Below, one piece after another: positions 16,715-24,454 of a stretch of 34,335 bases of DNA. The notes under the pieces are model-generated. The model ran no database searches and was not told where the DNA came from. It saw only the letters and a program-made list of their open reading frames with translations. Each line of letters begins with the position of its first letter. Positions within the stretch are counted from its first letter, which is position 1. The position numbers and the translations under genes were made by a program. The DNA comes from Promethearchaeota archaeon (GTDB lineage Archaea > Asgardarchaeota > Lokiarchaeia > Sigynarchaeales > SOKP01): positions 1 to 34,335 of the forward strand of contig JAGXNR010000026.1 in the NCBI GenBank assembly GCA_019894875.1, read 5' to 3'.

Positions 16715-17296
16715 TTACTTAATTCTCCATTAATTACTTAATTTTCTAATACTCGTTGCTTAAATTTATATTACGAAAACAAATATGACATAAAAAACTA
16801 ACCAAATAATTAAAATTAGTAGTTTAAAATTCTTTAAATTAACAAAAAATAAATACTTTGTAAGATGTTATGAGTATATAATATTACATATTATAAATAT
16901 CTTAAAAGATAAATCAAATAAATTAATCAAATAGATTAGCACATTATATTTATCAATCAAATTAATATGATTTTCAAATTTACTCAATCAATAAAAAAAA
17001 TTATCAATTTCAATAATCAAACAAACAAATTATTAAAATTATACCTAGCTCAGTAAACCAAAAATAATTGATCAAACTTATAACAAGAAATAAGAAGTAG
17101 GTTCATTAGTTAAGCTTAAGAAGAATCATAAAATTTCTATAAGACCCAAAGGATTTAGCATTTTTATTAGGATAATCTAATTAGCAATGTGTCTAACTCA
17201 AAAAGTTAGATACTACTTCTTTTTTATGAGTTTACTTAAAATTTTGATTTATTGACAATATAAAATCAAATATTAAATAGGAAATAAAAAAAGGAA
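16715..17296. other. Very AT-rich 582-bp divergent intergenic region
   Basis: No open frame, tRNA or protein-like remnant seen on either strand. The DNA is extremely AT-rich, with many short AATCAAAT / TTATCAATC variants between about 16910 and 17025 and further ones near 17020-17075. Near dnaG there is a perfect inverted repeat, TCTAACT (17192-17198) with AGTTAGA (17204-17210) and loop CAAAA, then a T-run (17218-17225). It may hold two promoters, a leader RNA or an easily melted site. No Cdc6/Orc1 gene is adjacent, so an origin is only a possibility. Confidence 0.35.
17192..17210 (+). terminator. Hairpin with downstream T-run upstream of dnaG
   Basis: A 7-bp perfect stem TCTAACT/AGTTAGA with a 5-base loop, followed 8 bases later by TTCTTTTTT. 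No gene on the plus strand ends before it, so if it terminates transcription it would act on an unseen leader or small RNA in the AT-rich region, or as an attenuator of dnaG. Confidence 0.3.
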
Positions 17297-18481
17297 GTGA
17301 TTAGAATTAATACTCAATCAGATTTTACAACTAAATATATTATTGAAGTAAAATTTAATATTAAAGGTGTAGTAGAGAAGAGCGACATTGTAGGGGCTAT
17401 TTTTGGACAAACAGAAGGTCTGCTTTTGGATCTCGATTTAAGAGATCTTCAAAAATCTGGAAGAATCGGCAGAATAGAGGTTGAAACTGAATCAAAAGAG
17501 GGGGTGTCAGAAGGTTTCATCAAAGTTCCCTCATCTTTAACTCGAAAGGAGACTGCTTTATTAGCCGCTACTGTAGAGACCGTATCAAGAGTTGGTCCTT
17601 GTGAAGCTGAGATTACCCTAATAGAAATTCGTGACGTTCGCGAAACTAAACGTCAGAAAATTATAGAGAGGGCTGCTGAACTTCTAAAAAAATGGGACCA
17701 GAAATCATTAGAGCAGAGTGAAATTGAAGAACAGATGGATACAGATATAAAACTTGGAGAGATAATATCTTGGGGTCCCGATAAACTCCCTGCTGGACCT
17801 GAAGTAGAAAGTGATCAAAATCTTATTATTGTGGAAGGTCGTGCGGATGTCCTTAATTTATTACGAATCGGGATTAAAAATACTATTGCTGTTCAAGGAA
17901 CTCAAGTACCAAAATCAATAATGAATTTAGTAAAAAAGAAAAAAATTGTTACCTGTTTTCTAGACGGGGATCGTGGTGGAACTATTATATTAAACGAATT
18001 AATGCAATTAATAAAACTAGATTATATTGCAAGAGCTCCCGATGGATTTGAAGTTGAGGAACTGACAAGAAAACAAATGGTCAAAGCATTACAAAACAAG
18101 AGAGCTCCAAAACAACTTAAAAATTTAAAAAATGGGATAACTGAGGAAAAGGAACACAGTAGTAAGGGAAATGCTCTTCAAAAATTCTTAAAAAAGATGA
18201 AAGTAAAAGATGATTCAAAAATTACAGAGATAATAAAGAATATCGAAACAGGTCACAGTATAGGTTTAAATAAAAATTTTGACAAACTCTTTGATATGCC
18301 TGTTGGTGAAATTTTTGGAAAGATTAGGTCATTTAAAGACACTTTTTATCTCATTATTGATGGTATTTTAACAAAAAGATTACTCTCTCTCTCTATAAAT
18401 ATGAAAATTAAATTCATTGCATGTAAAAATAAGGAGGAAGAACTAATTGTTCCAGACAGCATTATTGTATTTAACTTTTAA
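17297..18481 (+). CDS. dnaG: Archaeal DnaG-like primase (Toprim)
   Basis: The archaeal DnaG protein of 394 residues, reported both to make primers and to associate with the RNA exosome as an adaptor. The N-terminal region includes RIEVETESKEGVSEGFI and the helix with SRVGPCEAEI. The Toprim domain has its two acidic motifs: EGRADV (E180) and FLDGDRGG (D223 and D225). A lysine-rich linker (about 260-300) precedes a C-terminal domain. It lacks the bacterial zinc-binding and helicase-interaction domains, as expected for archaea. Start is GTG at 17297, preceded directly by AAGGAA; no ATG gives a better N-terminus. It ends 18 bp before the convergent secE stop. Confidence 0.93.
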   Translation: MIRINTQSDFTTKYIIEVKFNIKGVVEKSDIVGAIFGQTEGLLLDLDLRDLQKSGRIGRIEVETESKEGVSEGFIKVPSSLTRKETALLAATVETVSRVGPCEAEITLIEIRDVRETKRQKIIERAAELLKKWDQKSLEQSEIEEQMDTDIKLGEIISWGPDKLPAGPEVESDQNLIIVEGRADVLNLLRIGIKNTIAVQGTQVPKSIMNLVKKKKIVTCFLDGDRGGTIILNELMQLIKLDYIARAPDGFEVEELTRKQMVKALQNKRAPKQLKNLKNGITEEKEHSSKGNALQKFLKKMKVKDDSKITEIIKNIETGHSIGLNKNFDKLFDMPVGEIFGKIRSFKDTFYLIIDGILTKRLLSLSINMKIKFIACKNKEEELIVPDSIIVFNF

Positions 18482-18498
18482 TAATATACTACTCATCG

Positions 18499-18753
18499 CT
18501 AACTTATACCTATTGCCGAAAAGACTACATTAAAGATAAGCTGGATAACAAATGAGAGTGCTCCTAAAATAACAATGCCGATTGCACATATTTTAAAAAC
18601 AGTAAAATAATCCTTCCGATTTGGTTTATTAGCTATTTTCAAAATTCTCTTTGCATTTTGAAAGAAATAAGCTATTCTAGCGAAATAACCAAGTTTTTTC
18701 TTTTTATCGAATTTTGAATATTTCTCATATTTGGGGTATCTTTGTTCTGACAC
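18499..18753 (-). CDS. secE: Preprotein translocase subunit SecE/Sec61-gamma
   Basis: The small essential clamp subunit of the SecYEG/Sec61 channel, 84 residues. A charged, lysine-rich N-terminus is followed by an amphipathic helix (YFARIAYFFQNAKRILKIANKPNRKDY), with the conserved KP...DY element before the membrane helix. One transmembrane helix (about residues 52-78, FKICAIGIVILGALSF) ends the protein. Position directly behind ftsY (52 bp) at the end of the ribosomal/eIF6 cluster fits: the archaeal cluster often ends with SRP-receptor and translocon genes. The start ATG at 18753 leaves about 20 residues of extra N-terminus. Confidence is high from motif, size and location. Confidence 0.88.
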   Translation of the reverse strand: MSEQRYPKYEKYSKFDKKKKLGYFARIAYFFQNAKRILKIANKPNRKDYFTVFKICAIGIVILGALSFVIQLIFNVVFSAIGIS

Positions 18754-18805
18754 ACTTTACTAAATCAATTAAGATATATTAATTTTATCTACTTCGAGAT
18801 TTGTG

Positions 18806-19705
18806 TTATTTGAAATCAAGAATATTTGAAAGAAATGCATCTCGATCAAATGGTTCCAGGTCGCGATAATCCTGGCCGCATCCTAAAAAAATAATAGGCT
18901 TTCCTGTTTCGTAGGCTATAGATAAGGCAGCGCCACCTTTCGCGTCAGCATCTATCTTAGTTAAAATATTGGCATCGATACCAACTAGTTTATCAAATTC
19001 TCTTGCTTGGTATAACACGTCATTTCCCGCTAAACTATCTCCTACAAAAACTTTCAAGTCAGGATTAGCAATTCTACAGATTTTTTGCATTTCCAACATT
19101 AAATTTCGGTTTGTTGTTTGCCTTCCTGAAGTGTCCACCAATACCACGTCAATGTTTCTAGCTCTAGCATGTTCAATGGCATCCCAGGCAACTGATGCCG
19201 GATCTGATTTGTATTCATGTTTAATAACTTTGATTCCTACATTATCCATATGCTTAGTAAGTTGTTCTATTGCCCCAGCTCGGAAAGTATCTGAAGCTGC
19301 CGCTACTGAAGTTATGTTATGATTTTTCAGGTAAGTAACTATTTTTGCAATTGTGGTAGTTTTTCCTGTTCCATTAATACCAAAAAATACTATCACATAT
19401 GGTAAATTTTGAGAATTTTTCTGTTCTATTTCATTGATTATATCAATTTCTCGTTCAGGGGTTAAGATTTCTATAATGATCTCTTTTAAAATATCTAATA
19501 ACATCTTTTTAATAGACGTTAATCGATTAATTTGTTGTCCCTTCAAGAAATCTATAACTTTTCTGCAAATTTCATCAGCAGTATCAACAGCAACATCATT
19601 ACTAATAAGGAGTATTCTCAGTTCATTAATAGCGTCATCTAGATTTTTTTCAGTTAAGGTTTTCTTAACAAAAGTTGAAAACACATCTTTTAGTTTTTCA
19701 AGCAT
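18806..19705 (-). CDS. ftsY: Signal recognition particle receptor FtsY
   Basis: The membrane-associated GTPase that receives ribosome-nascent-chain-SRP complexes and hands them to the Sec channel. The 299-residue protein has an N domain of helices (about 1-85) and a G domain with G1 GINGTGKTT (109-117), the SRP-GTPase insertion DTFRAGAIEQL (139-149), G3 DTSGR (191-195) and G4 TKID (249-252), then KGGAALS. The acidic A domain found in bacterial FtsY is absent, as in other short archaeal forms. It is downstream of prefoldin alpha (65 bp) and upstream of secE, so receptor and channel subunit are probably co-expressed. Start ATG 19705. Confidence 0.96.
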   Translation of the reverse strand: MLEKLKDVFSTFVKKTLTEKNLDDAINELRILLISNDVAVDTADEICRKVIDFLKGQQINRLTSIKKMLLDILKEIIIEILTPEREIDIINEIEQKNSQNLPYVIVFFGINGTGKTTTIAKIVTYLKNHNITSVAAASDTFRAGAIEQLTKHMDNVGIKVIKHEYKSDPASVAWDAIEHARARNIDVVLVDTSGRQTTNRNLMLEMQKICRIANPDLKVFVGDSLAGNDVLYQAREFDKLVGIDANILTKIDADAKGGAALSIAYETGKPIIFLGCGQDYRDLEPFDRDAFLSNILDFK

Positions 19706-19770
19706 TTAATTCTCCCCAAAAATCAGAATTGCCTTAACAAATTTAATAAGATTACAATAGCTAATTTTAA

Positions 19771-20184
19771 TTATTGTTGACGATAACCCTGTTGAAGCTG
19801 TTGACTTGTTTTTTGTAAATTTACCTCAAAATTCTGTAGTTGAGTCCTTATGAATTGTATTTCTTTATTATGTTGCTCTATCCTCTTATCAAGGAACTCA
19901 ATCGCGTTATCTAAATCTTTCTCAATTACCACATCTTGAGTTACGGCTACTAAAACCTTTTCAGTATCTTTAATATTTGCTTTGATATTTACGATACCAC
20001 CTATGGGTAATAAGATTTCATCACCCACATCTACACCTTCTTTTATATTTTCAAGCGTAGTCTTCGTATTCAAAAGATTTGCGAGAATTGCATTAACATA
20101 TTCTAGTTGTCCTTGGTATACGTCTCTTTGTTGTTTCAAGTAACTAAACATTTGTAATTGTTCTTGATAATTTTGAGGTTCCAT
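19771..20184 (-). CDS. pfdA: Prefoldin subunit alpha
   Basis: Subunit of the hexameric archaeal prefoldin, which holds unfolded proteins and passes them to the thermosome. It has 137 residues with the typical layout: N-terminal coiled coil (about 6-50), a beta-hairpin region centred on DVGDEILLPIGGIVNIKANI (about 52-72) and VLVAVTQDVVIEKD (about 77-90), then a C-terminal coiled coil to the glutamine-rich end. The GDEILLPIGGIVNIKA segment is diagnostic for the alpha class. It follows the L18a gene after 26 bp, as in many archaeal genomes. The subunit beta gene is not in this window. Confidence 0.94.
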   Translation of the reverse strand: MEPQNYQEQLQMFSYLKQQRDVYQGQLEYVNAILANLLNTKTTLENIKEGVDVGDEILLPIGGIVNIKANIKDTEKVLVAVTQDVVIEKDLDNAIEFLDKRIEQHNKEIQFIRTQLQNFEVNLQKTSQQLQQGYRQQ

Positions 20185-20210
20185 TTCTATTTACTCAACT
20201 TTTTTATTAT

Positions 20211-20438
20211 TTATTCTGATAATTCCCTTATAAGATAATCTTGAGATTCTTCTAAAGATATTTCTTTAGTCTCTTGAATCTTAATTTGACGACGATAAAT
20301 TCCAATAGAAGTAATTTGGCTTATAACCTTCTCGAGAGCATCTTCTTCTTTCAAAGCTCGAACTTCCTTACGAAATAAATATTTCTTGAAATTTTTTCTG
20401 TAATTTCCAATGATTCTATAAATTTTAATCTCTGACAT
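20211..20438 (-). CDS. rpl18a: Large ribosomal subunit protein L18a/LX (eL20-type)
   Basis: A 75-residue 50S protein, the archaeal LX counterpart of one half of eukaryotic L18a. It begins MSEIKIYRIIGNYRKN and continues with FRKEVRALKEEDALEKVIS and the basic YRRQIKIQ strand, all typical of LX. The gene stands between eIF6 (94 bp upstream) and prefoldin alpha, the conserved archaeal order. No extension or odd feature. Start ATG 20438. Confidence 0.92.
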   Translation of the reverse strand: MSEIKIYRIIGNYRKNFKKYLFRKEVRALKEEDALEKVISQITSIGIYRRQIKIQETKEISLEESQDYLIRELSE

Positions 20439-20532
20439 TGCTATTTAGATCCATTGATTCGATGTTTATAAAAAAGACTAATATTTTAAAAAATATTAAA
20501 TTTTGCTTTTTATACATACTTCTTCCTAAGTA

Positions 20533-21213
20533 TTATAACTGTAAAATGCTTGTGATTCTCATTAGTTCAGGTCCAGTAGAATTCGTACCAAAAATCCCAC
20601 TTTTATCATTTACAATCGCCCCTGAACTGAGATAAGGTACTCCGCGGTTTATAGTAGAGACATCCACTTCATCCACTTTTAATATAGACGTAATATATTC
20701 TATTTCATCATCTGTAGATAAAGGATGGACTACACAACCATAATTATTCGCTAATGAATTTGAACCAGGAAGATAACTATCCGCAAATTCAAACACTACA
20801 GTTTCTACATTCAAAATGTCTTCGATCTCTTTCCTATAATCTTTTAAGAGTGAACTGATTATTGCTCCCTTATCATTACAGAGAATTAAATTACCATAAG
20901 CATTATCAATAGATTTAAGGACACCTATTTGAGGAGAGTTACTTTTCTCCCTAAATATATCTTTTAATGTATCATATTCCTCATCTTTAATGATGTGAGG
21001 GACAATAATCCCAAACTTATTGGATGCTGTGTATACTCCTAAGAGATTAGAACTATTAATTGTTATGGGATAAAAAGGTTCTTTAAAAATATTTTTATAT
21101 TTTTTAAGTGATGGTTTCAATAACATAGGTGGATAAAGGACATATTCATTATTAGCAGTAAGGTACACTCCAATTAGACTACGACCAAAAACTTGAGCTC
21201 TTAAAATTGCCAT
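20533..21213 (-). CDS. eif6: Translation initiation factor 6 (aIF6/eIF6)
   Basis: Binds the 50S subunit near L23/L24e and keeps it from joining 30S too early; it works in ribosome maturation and recycling. It has 226 residues, the usual length. The five-fold pseudo-symmetric repeats are visible, with recurring N-x-x-G-x-Y/L units: SLIGVYLTANNEYVL, SNLLGVYTASNKFGI, NAYGNLILCNDKGA, LANNYGCVVHPLSTDDE and YLSSGAIVNDKSGIFG. There is no C-terminal tail like that of eukaryotic eIF6. It lies between L31e (73 bp) and L18a on the same strand, the classic archaeal L31e-eIF6-LX order. Start ATG 21213. Confidence 0.96.
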   Translation of the reverse strand: MAILRAQVFGRSLIGVYLTANNEYVLYPPMLLKPSLKKYKNIFKEPFYPITINSSNLLGVYTASNKFGIIVPHIIKDEEYDTLKDIFREKSNSPQIGVLKSIDNAYGNLILCNDKGAIISSLLKDYRKEIEDILNVETVVFEFADSYLPGSNSLANNYGCVVHPLSTDDEIEYITSILKVDEVDVSTINRGVPYLSSGAIVNDKSGIFGTNSTGPELMRITSILQL

Positions 21214-21286
21214 TTTATAAGGTGTTAGATTTGTATGATTCTAATAAGAATAGTATATTTTCTTTAAATCTAATTTGGAATATTTG

Positions 21287-21742
21287 TTACGCTAGATATA
21301 CAACACAGAGCCCATCTATATTTTTTGTAACCCTGACCTTTAATTTTCTAGGTGGTTTCTGTATTCCACGCTCCCATATTCGTTCATTTACTTCTTGAGA
21401 TATTACCAATGATTCGGGTTTAAAATGACGGGTCATAAATTCTCTTAGGTATCGAATTGATTTTTTAGCCCATTTATTTCTAGGTCCTTTTCGAGCTTTT
21501 GCAAGGGGGATAATATATATTCTTTCATCAATAATTTCTTCTTCAGGTGCTAACTCCTCAATTTCTTCAACAGCCTCAGCTTCTTCCTCAAAAATCTCAC
21601 TTATTTCTTCTTCTTCTGAAATTTCATCTAAACTAAATTCCTCAATCTCTTCAATTTCATCTTCAGGTACTTCTTCTTCTGAGTCTCCTAACTCTTCTTC
21701 TAAATTGTCTAAATCTATTTCTTTTGCTTTTTTTTTCGCCAT
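21287..21742 (-). CDS. rpl31e: Large ribosomal subunit protein L31e with a long acidic N-terminal extension
   Basis: The 50S protein L31e, which lies at the peptide exit tunnel where SRP and chaperones dock. The real L31e domain is only the last 80 residues (about 72-151: RIYIIPLAKARKGPRNKWA, then FMTRHFK and RIWERGIQKPPRK). In front of it are about 70 extra residues: a short basic MAKKKAKE start, then a tract dominated by Glu, Asp, Ile and Leu. Typical archaeal L31e has about 80-100 residues without this. The frame is continuous, and the only ATG is at 21742, so the extension is probably real. Its position at the tunnel exit next to FtsY/SecE function makes a docking role imaginable, but this is inference. 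Confidence 0.93.
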   Translation of the reverse strand: MAKKKAKEIDLDNLEEELGDSEEEVPEDEIEEIEEFSLDEISEEEEISEIFEEEAEAVEEIEELAPEEEIIDERIYIIPLAKARKGPRNKWAKKSIRYLREFMTRHFKPESLVISQEVNERIWERGIQKPPRKLKVRVTKNIDGLCVVYLA

Positions 21743-21778
21743 TTTGATTACGATAATTTTATTTCTTCGAAATTAAAT

Positions 21779-21940
21779 TTAATCTCTTTTTAACCTCGTA
21801 TTCCTCCATGATCTGTTGGAATGCGGGCTATTCCTTACTTTCCCTTTAGTTCGCATCACAATCCAATTTGGAATAGGTTTACTTTGATTTGCTTTTTTTG
21901 CTCTGCGCAATTTGGTGGGAAGATTTTTATTACGAGCCAT
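21779..21940 (-). CDS. rpl39e: Large ribosomal subunit protein L39e
   Basis: A very small basic 50S protein (53 residues) that lines the peptide exit tunnel. It reads MARNKNLPTKLRRAKKANQS, then PIPNWIVMRT and RNSPHSNRSWRNTRL, matching L39e along its length including the RxWRxxxL end. It lies 12 bp past the PDCD5 stop and 36 bp before L31e, the conserved archaeal S19e-PDCD5-L39e-L31e order. Start ATG at 21940. The gene is easily missed by length filters. Confidence 0.94.
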   Translation of the reverse strand: MARNKNLPTKLRRAKKANQSKPIPNWIVMRTKGKVRNSPHSNRSWRNTRLKRD

Positions 21941-21952
21941 TTTTATCTCTTC

Positions 21953-22294
21953 TTACTTTTTAATTTTAAATTCCTTTTTCCTTTCTAAATTTGATAATTG
22001 TTCTAGTAGGTTTTTGAATGCTTTATCTGGTAAAGGTATTGCTCCTCTTAACTTTCCACTTTGAAATAGTTGAATAAGCTGTATTTCTATTTGTTCTGCA
22101 TACTGTGGTTTAACAATTCGAATATTTTCTAATCTTTGCCTTCCTTCAACACTAAGAATTTTCCTCATTAACAAATATTTTTTTTCTTCAAAATCTTTTT
22201 GTTGAGATTCTGCAACTTGCTGTTGGGCTGCTTGTTGCTGTAATTCTTCTAATTTTCTCCTTCTTATCTTCTCTAATTCGTCGTCGTTACTCAC
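21953..22294 (-). CDS. PDCD5-family DNA/chaperone-binding protein
   Basis: A 113-residue member of the PDCD5/TFAR19 family, which in archaea is annotated as a DNA-binding protein and in eukaryotes binds the CCT chaperonin. It has a charged, glutamine-rich N-terminal helix (MSNDDELEKIRRRKLEELQQ), then a helical core with SVEGRQRLENIRIVKP (the family's ARxRLxNIxLVKP block), QYAEQIEIQLIQLFQSGKL and a basic C-terminal tail. It lies 31 bp downstream of S19e and 12 bp upstream of L39e, so it belongs to the ribosomal operon. Exact role uncertain; it may assist translation or folding. Confidence 0.92.
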   Translation of the reverse strand: MSNDDELEKIRRRKLEELQQQAAQQQVAESQQKDFEEKKYLLMRKILSVEGRQRLENIRIVKPQYAEQIEIQLIQLFQSGKLRGAIPLPDKAFKNLLEQLSNLERKKEFKIKK

Positions 22295-22325
22295 TCTAAA
22301 CCCCTAAAGAATACTTTTATTCGAA

Positions 22326-22754
22326 TTATTGGTCTTTACTTCTTAGAATTTCATATGCCGTTCGTTCTAATAAACTTGTTCCTTCAGGAGAAAGAACTCT
22401 TCCTTTGGTTTCTTTCAATTCTAATAAGTTTGCTTCGACAAGTTGTTGGAGAGCAACCCTAATTATTTTTCCACTTGCTTTAGCAGAATGGTGTAAACCT
22501 CTCCCTTTTCTATTTTTCCCCCCGTAATATTTCCGAAGTTTATTTACTCCTATAGGACCATATACACTCACTTTTCTTAGTATTGAGGCACATCGAATAT
22601 ACCAGAAATTCTCTGAATCCATTGGGGCTAATTCTTTGAAGAATGCGGTTTTCCAAAATTCTGAACCTTCAGGGGGTGATATATTTGGATATTCTTTCAA
22701 TTTTTTTGCTAAAGTTTCAATTATCTTCTCCGGTTGAACGACAAAGACAGACAT
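22326..22754 (-). CDS. rps19e: Small ribosomal subunit protein S19e (eS19)
   Basis: An archaeal/eukaryotic 30S head protein of 142 residues, needed for 3' maturation of small-subunit RNA in eukaryotes. It has a winged-helix type core with DSENFWYIRCASILRKVSVYGPIGV, the basic loop YYGGKNRKGRGLHHSAKASGKIIR and the C-terminal helix TSLLERTAYEIL. It is the first gene of the minus-strand cluster that runs to secE (18499). The 101-bp gap to the divergent CRM-domain gene carries a TATA-like run at 22782-22791. Start ATG 22754. Confidence 0.95.
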   Translation of the reverse strand: MSVFVVQPEKIIETLAKKLKEYPNISPPEGSEFWKTAFFKELAPMDSENFWYIRCASILRKVSVYGPIGVNKLRKYYGGKNRKGRGLHHSAKASGKIIRVALQQLVEANLLELKETKGRVLSPEGTSLLERTAYEILRSKDQ

Positions 22755-22781
22755 GTTAATCTTTAATTCAATATTTCATTA

Positions 22782-22791
22782 ATATATATAA
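22782..22791. promoter_or_regulatory. TATA-like element in the divergent S19e / CRM-protein promoter region
   Basis: The run ATATATATAA lies 28 bp before the S19e start (minus strand) and 65 bp before the ATG of the plus-strand gene. The distance to S19e fits an archaeal TATA box with a leaderless or nearly leaderless start. The region is so AT-rich that this remains a guess. Confidence 0.3.
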
Positions 22792-22855
22792 TACAATTTT
22801 AAAGCTAAAATAGGTTAAAAATTTTTGTATTTTGTAAATTTTGAGCTCTGGGACA

Positions 22856-23128
22856 ATGGATTACGAAAAAGAATTTAAGAAAGTGTTGTTATCACATCCT
22901 CATTGTATTTTAGGTAAGAGCGGAATTACAACTGAGTTTATTACCAACGTAGTTAAATTGTTAAAAAGATATAAGGTCATTAAAATAAAGGCACTAAAAA
23001 CAATAGCAACTAAGTTAAACATTAAAGACTTGGCTATTGAAATCTCGCAATTAACAAATTCTCATATATTAGACATCAGAGGTAGGGTTTTTATTCTTTC
23101 ACTCCATTATCCAAAAAAATTGAGTTAG
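22856..23128 (+). CDS. YhbY/CRM-domain RNA-binding protein
   Basis: A 90-residue protein of the CRM (chloroplast RNA splicing and ribosome maturation) type, the YhbY fold, associated with pre-ribosomes. It has the alpha-beta-alpha-beta layout with CILGKSGITTEFITNVVKLLKRYKVIKIKAL, where GKxGIT...V..LL...xLIKVK is the family pattern; the usual GxxG RNA-binding loop appears here as the GKSG turn. A shifted start at TTG 22841 would add five residues; ATG 22856 is preferred. It is followed after 16 bp by Rpp21 and then Nep1, an RNA-processing group opposite the ribosomal cluster. The target RNA is unknown. Confidence 0.85.
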   Translation: MDYEKEFKKVLLSHPHCILGKSGITTEFITNVVKLLKRYKVIKIKALKTIATKLNIKDLAIEISQLTNSHILDIRGRVFILSLHYPKKLS

Positions 23129-23144
23129 GAGAGAGTTGTTTGAA

Positions 23145-23507
23145 ATGGGGAAAAGAAGAAAAAATCATCGTACTATAATAAAAAAAATAGCTAAAAATAG
23201 AATATTTTACCTATTTCAAAAAGCTCATGAAATTTTTCCTAACAATAAAGAACTTTCAAACAGATACGTCTATTTAGCTAGACGTTATGCCCAAAGAGCA
23301 AAAGTAGCAATACCTTTTAAATGGAAAAAACGTATATGCAATAATTGTAAAAAATTTTTATATCCCGGAATGAATTATAGAATCAGATTGCACTCACATA
23401 AGGGAAAAGGCTCTCATGTTTCTTTAACATGTTTTGAATGTAATCATACAACCCGATATTTTATTAAAACAAACAGAGAGAAAAAAGAAATTACTAATTT
23501 TAAATAA
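23145..23507 (+). CDS. rnp4: Ribonuclease P protein component 4 (Rpp21/Rnp4)
   Basis: A protein subunit of archaeal RNase P, which removes 5' leaders from pre-tRNA; Rpp21 works with Rpp29 on the specificity domain of the RNA. The basic 120-residue protein has two N-terminal helices (MGKRRKNHRTIIKKIAKNRI, then RYVYLARRYAQRAKV) and a zinc ribbon with C65/C68 and C96/C99. The block RIRLHSHKGKGSHV between them is typical. Start is taken as ATG 23145, which begins MGKRRK like homologs; a TTG at 23136 in the same frame sits right behind GGAGAG and is possible. It lies between the CRM protein and Nep1, with Nep1 starting 16 bp after the stop. Confidence 0.92.
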   Translation: MGKRRKNHRTIIKKIAKNRIFYLFQKAHEIFPNNKELSNRYVYLARRYAQRAKVAIPFKWKKRICNNCKKFLYPGMNYRIRLHSHKGKGSHVSLTCFECNHTTRYFIKTNREKKEITNFK

Positions 23508-23523
23508 TCAATTAAACAAACAA

Positions 23524-24198
23524 ATGCCTCTAATTATAATTTTAGTAGAATCTGGCATAGAATTAATACCAAAAGAAATTAGAAACCATCCTGCTGTTAG
23601 AAAAAATTTTTCTGCACAACTTTATTCATCCCAACTTTTAGATACAGCATTCCATCATACCGCTATAAGAAATTTAAAAAACCCAGAAAAAAGAGGTAGA
23701 CCTGATATAACTCATCTCTGTTTACTTAATGCTTTAGGTTCACCTTTAAATAAATCAGGTAATCTGAGACTATTCATACATACAATCAATAATAAAATTT
23801 ATAAATTTAACCCGGAAATTAAAATTGCACGAAATTATAATCGATTTAAAGGATTAATGGCAAAACTTTTGATTGATGGTGATGTAAATGCGAATGGAAT
23901 ACCACTAATCTCGGAGTTCAAAGGAGAATTACAAGAACTTATTGATAAGTTTAAAGATCCTAGAATTTTTTTATTTTCAAGTAGAGGTAAACTAATCCAA
24001 AACTATAAAGAATTATATTCTGAAGACCTTTCTGAAAATATTGTAGCTATTATTGGCGGTTATCAGAAAGGGAATTTCTCTGATTATATTATGGGTTTAT
24101 GTAAAAATTTAATCTCGATATCAAAGTATCCTTTAGATGCATGGGTAGTTATAAGTAAGATTATTAATATGTATGAACTTTCCCACAACATCGATTAA
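23524..24198 (+). CDS. nep1: rRNA small subunit pseudouridine methyltransferase Nep1 (Emg1)
   Basis: A SPOUT-class enzyme that uses S-adenosylmethionine to N1-methylate a pseudouridine in helix 35 of 16S rRNA and is needed for 30S biogenesis. The 224-residue protein begins MPLIIILVESGIELIP; the longer frame upstream (to 23434) overlaps Rpp21 and is not used. Motifs: RRGRPDI-like KRGRPDITHLCLLNALGSPLNKSG, ending with the knot region IVAIIGGYQKGNFSD and SKYPLDAWVVISKIINMYE. All family blocks are present. Together with TrmY the window holds two SPOUT enzymes that act on pseudouridines. The tRNA-Gly gene follows 74 bp later. Confidence 0.94.
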   Translation: MPLIIILVESGIELIPKEIRNHPAVRKNFSAQLYSSQLLDTAFHHTAIRNLKNPEKRGRPDITHLCLLNALGSPLNKSGNLRLFIHTINNKIYKFNPEIKIARNYNRFKGLMAKLLIDGDVNANGIPLISEFKGELQELIDKFKDPRIFLFSSRGKLIQNYKELYSEDLSENIVAIIGGYQKGNFSDYIMGLCKNLISISKYPLDAWVVISKIINMYELSHNID

Positions 24199-24272
24199 CA
24201 TTGCTAAAAGCAGAAAAGTTAAAAGAAATTAAGTACTTTAATATTTACTGATTTTAATCTAATAAGGATTAG

Positions 24273-24344
24273 GCGCTCTTAGTATAGTGGTTAGAATATC
24301 GGGTTTCCAACCCAATGACCCGGGTTCAATTCCCGGAGGGCGCA
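24273..24344 (+). tRNA. tRNA-Gly (anticodon UCC)
   Basis: A 72-base cloverleaf. The acceptor stem GCGCTCT pairs with AGGGCGC (one U-G pair), discriminator A. The D arm holds the AGTGGTTAG loop. The anticodon loop is TTTCCAA, giving anticodon UCC, which reads GGA (and possibly GGG) glycine codons. The T arm CCGGG-TTCAATT-CCCGG is perfect. The anticodon stem TCGGG/CCCAA has one C-A mismatch and the D stem is weak. There is no intron and no encoded CCA. Sequence resembles other archaeal tRNA-Gly genes, including the variable loop TGAC. Confidence 0.9.
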
Positions 24345-24380
24345 TATCTAAAATTTAAATCTCCCTTTTAAATGAGTTAA

Positions 24381-24425
24381 GTTAAATTCAATTGTTTTTA
24401 TTTTTTAAAAACAAACAATTAAATT
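24381..24425. other. Imperfect AT-rich inverted repeat downstream of tRNA-Gly
   Basis: GTTAAATTCAATTGTTTTTA is nearly the reverse complement of AAAACAAACAATTAAATTC, with a short T/A-rich loop. It lies about 40 bp after the tRNA and could be part of its 3' flank. It has low complexity, so chance is possible. Confidence 0.25.
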
Positions 24426-24454
24426 CACAAACTTGTATATTATATTCGAAAAAG

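Noticed and set aside
17041..17065. D-arm-like TAGCTCAGT suggesting a tRNA in the dnaG upstream region
   Set aside because: No matching acceptor, anticodon or T arm follows.
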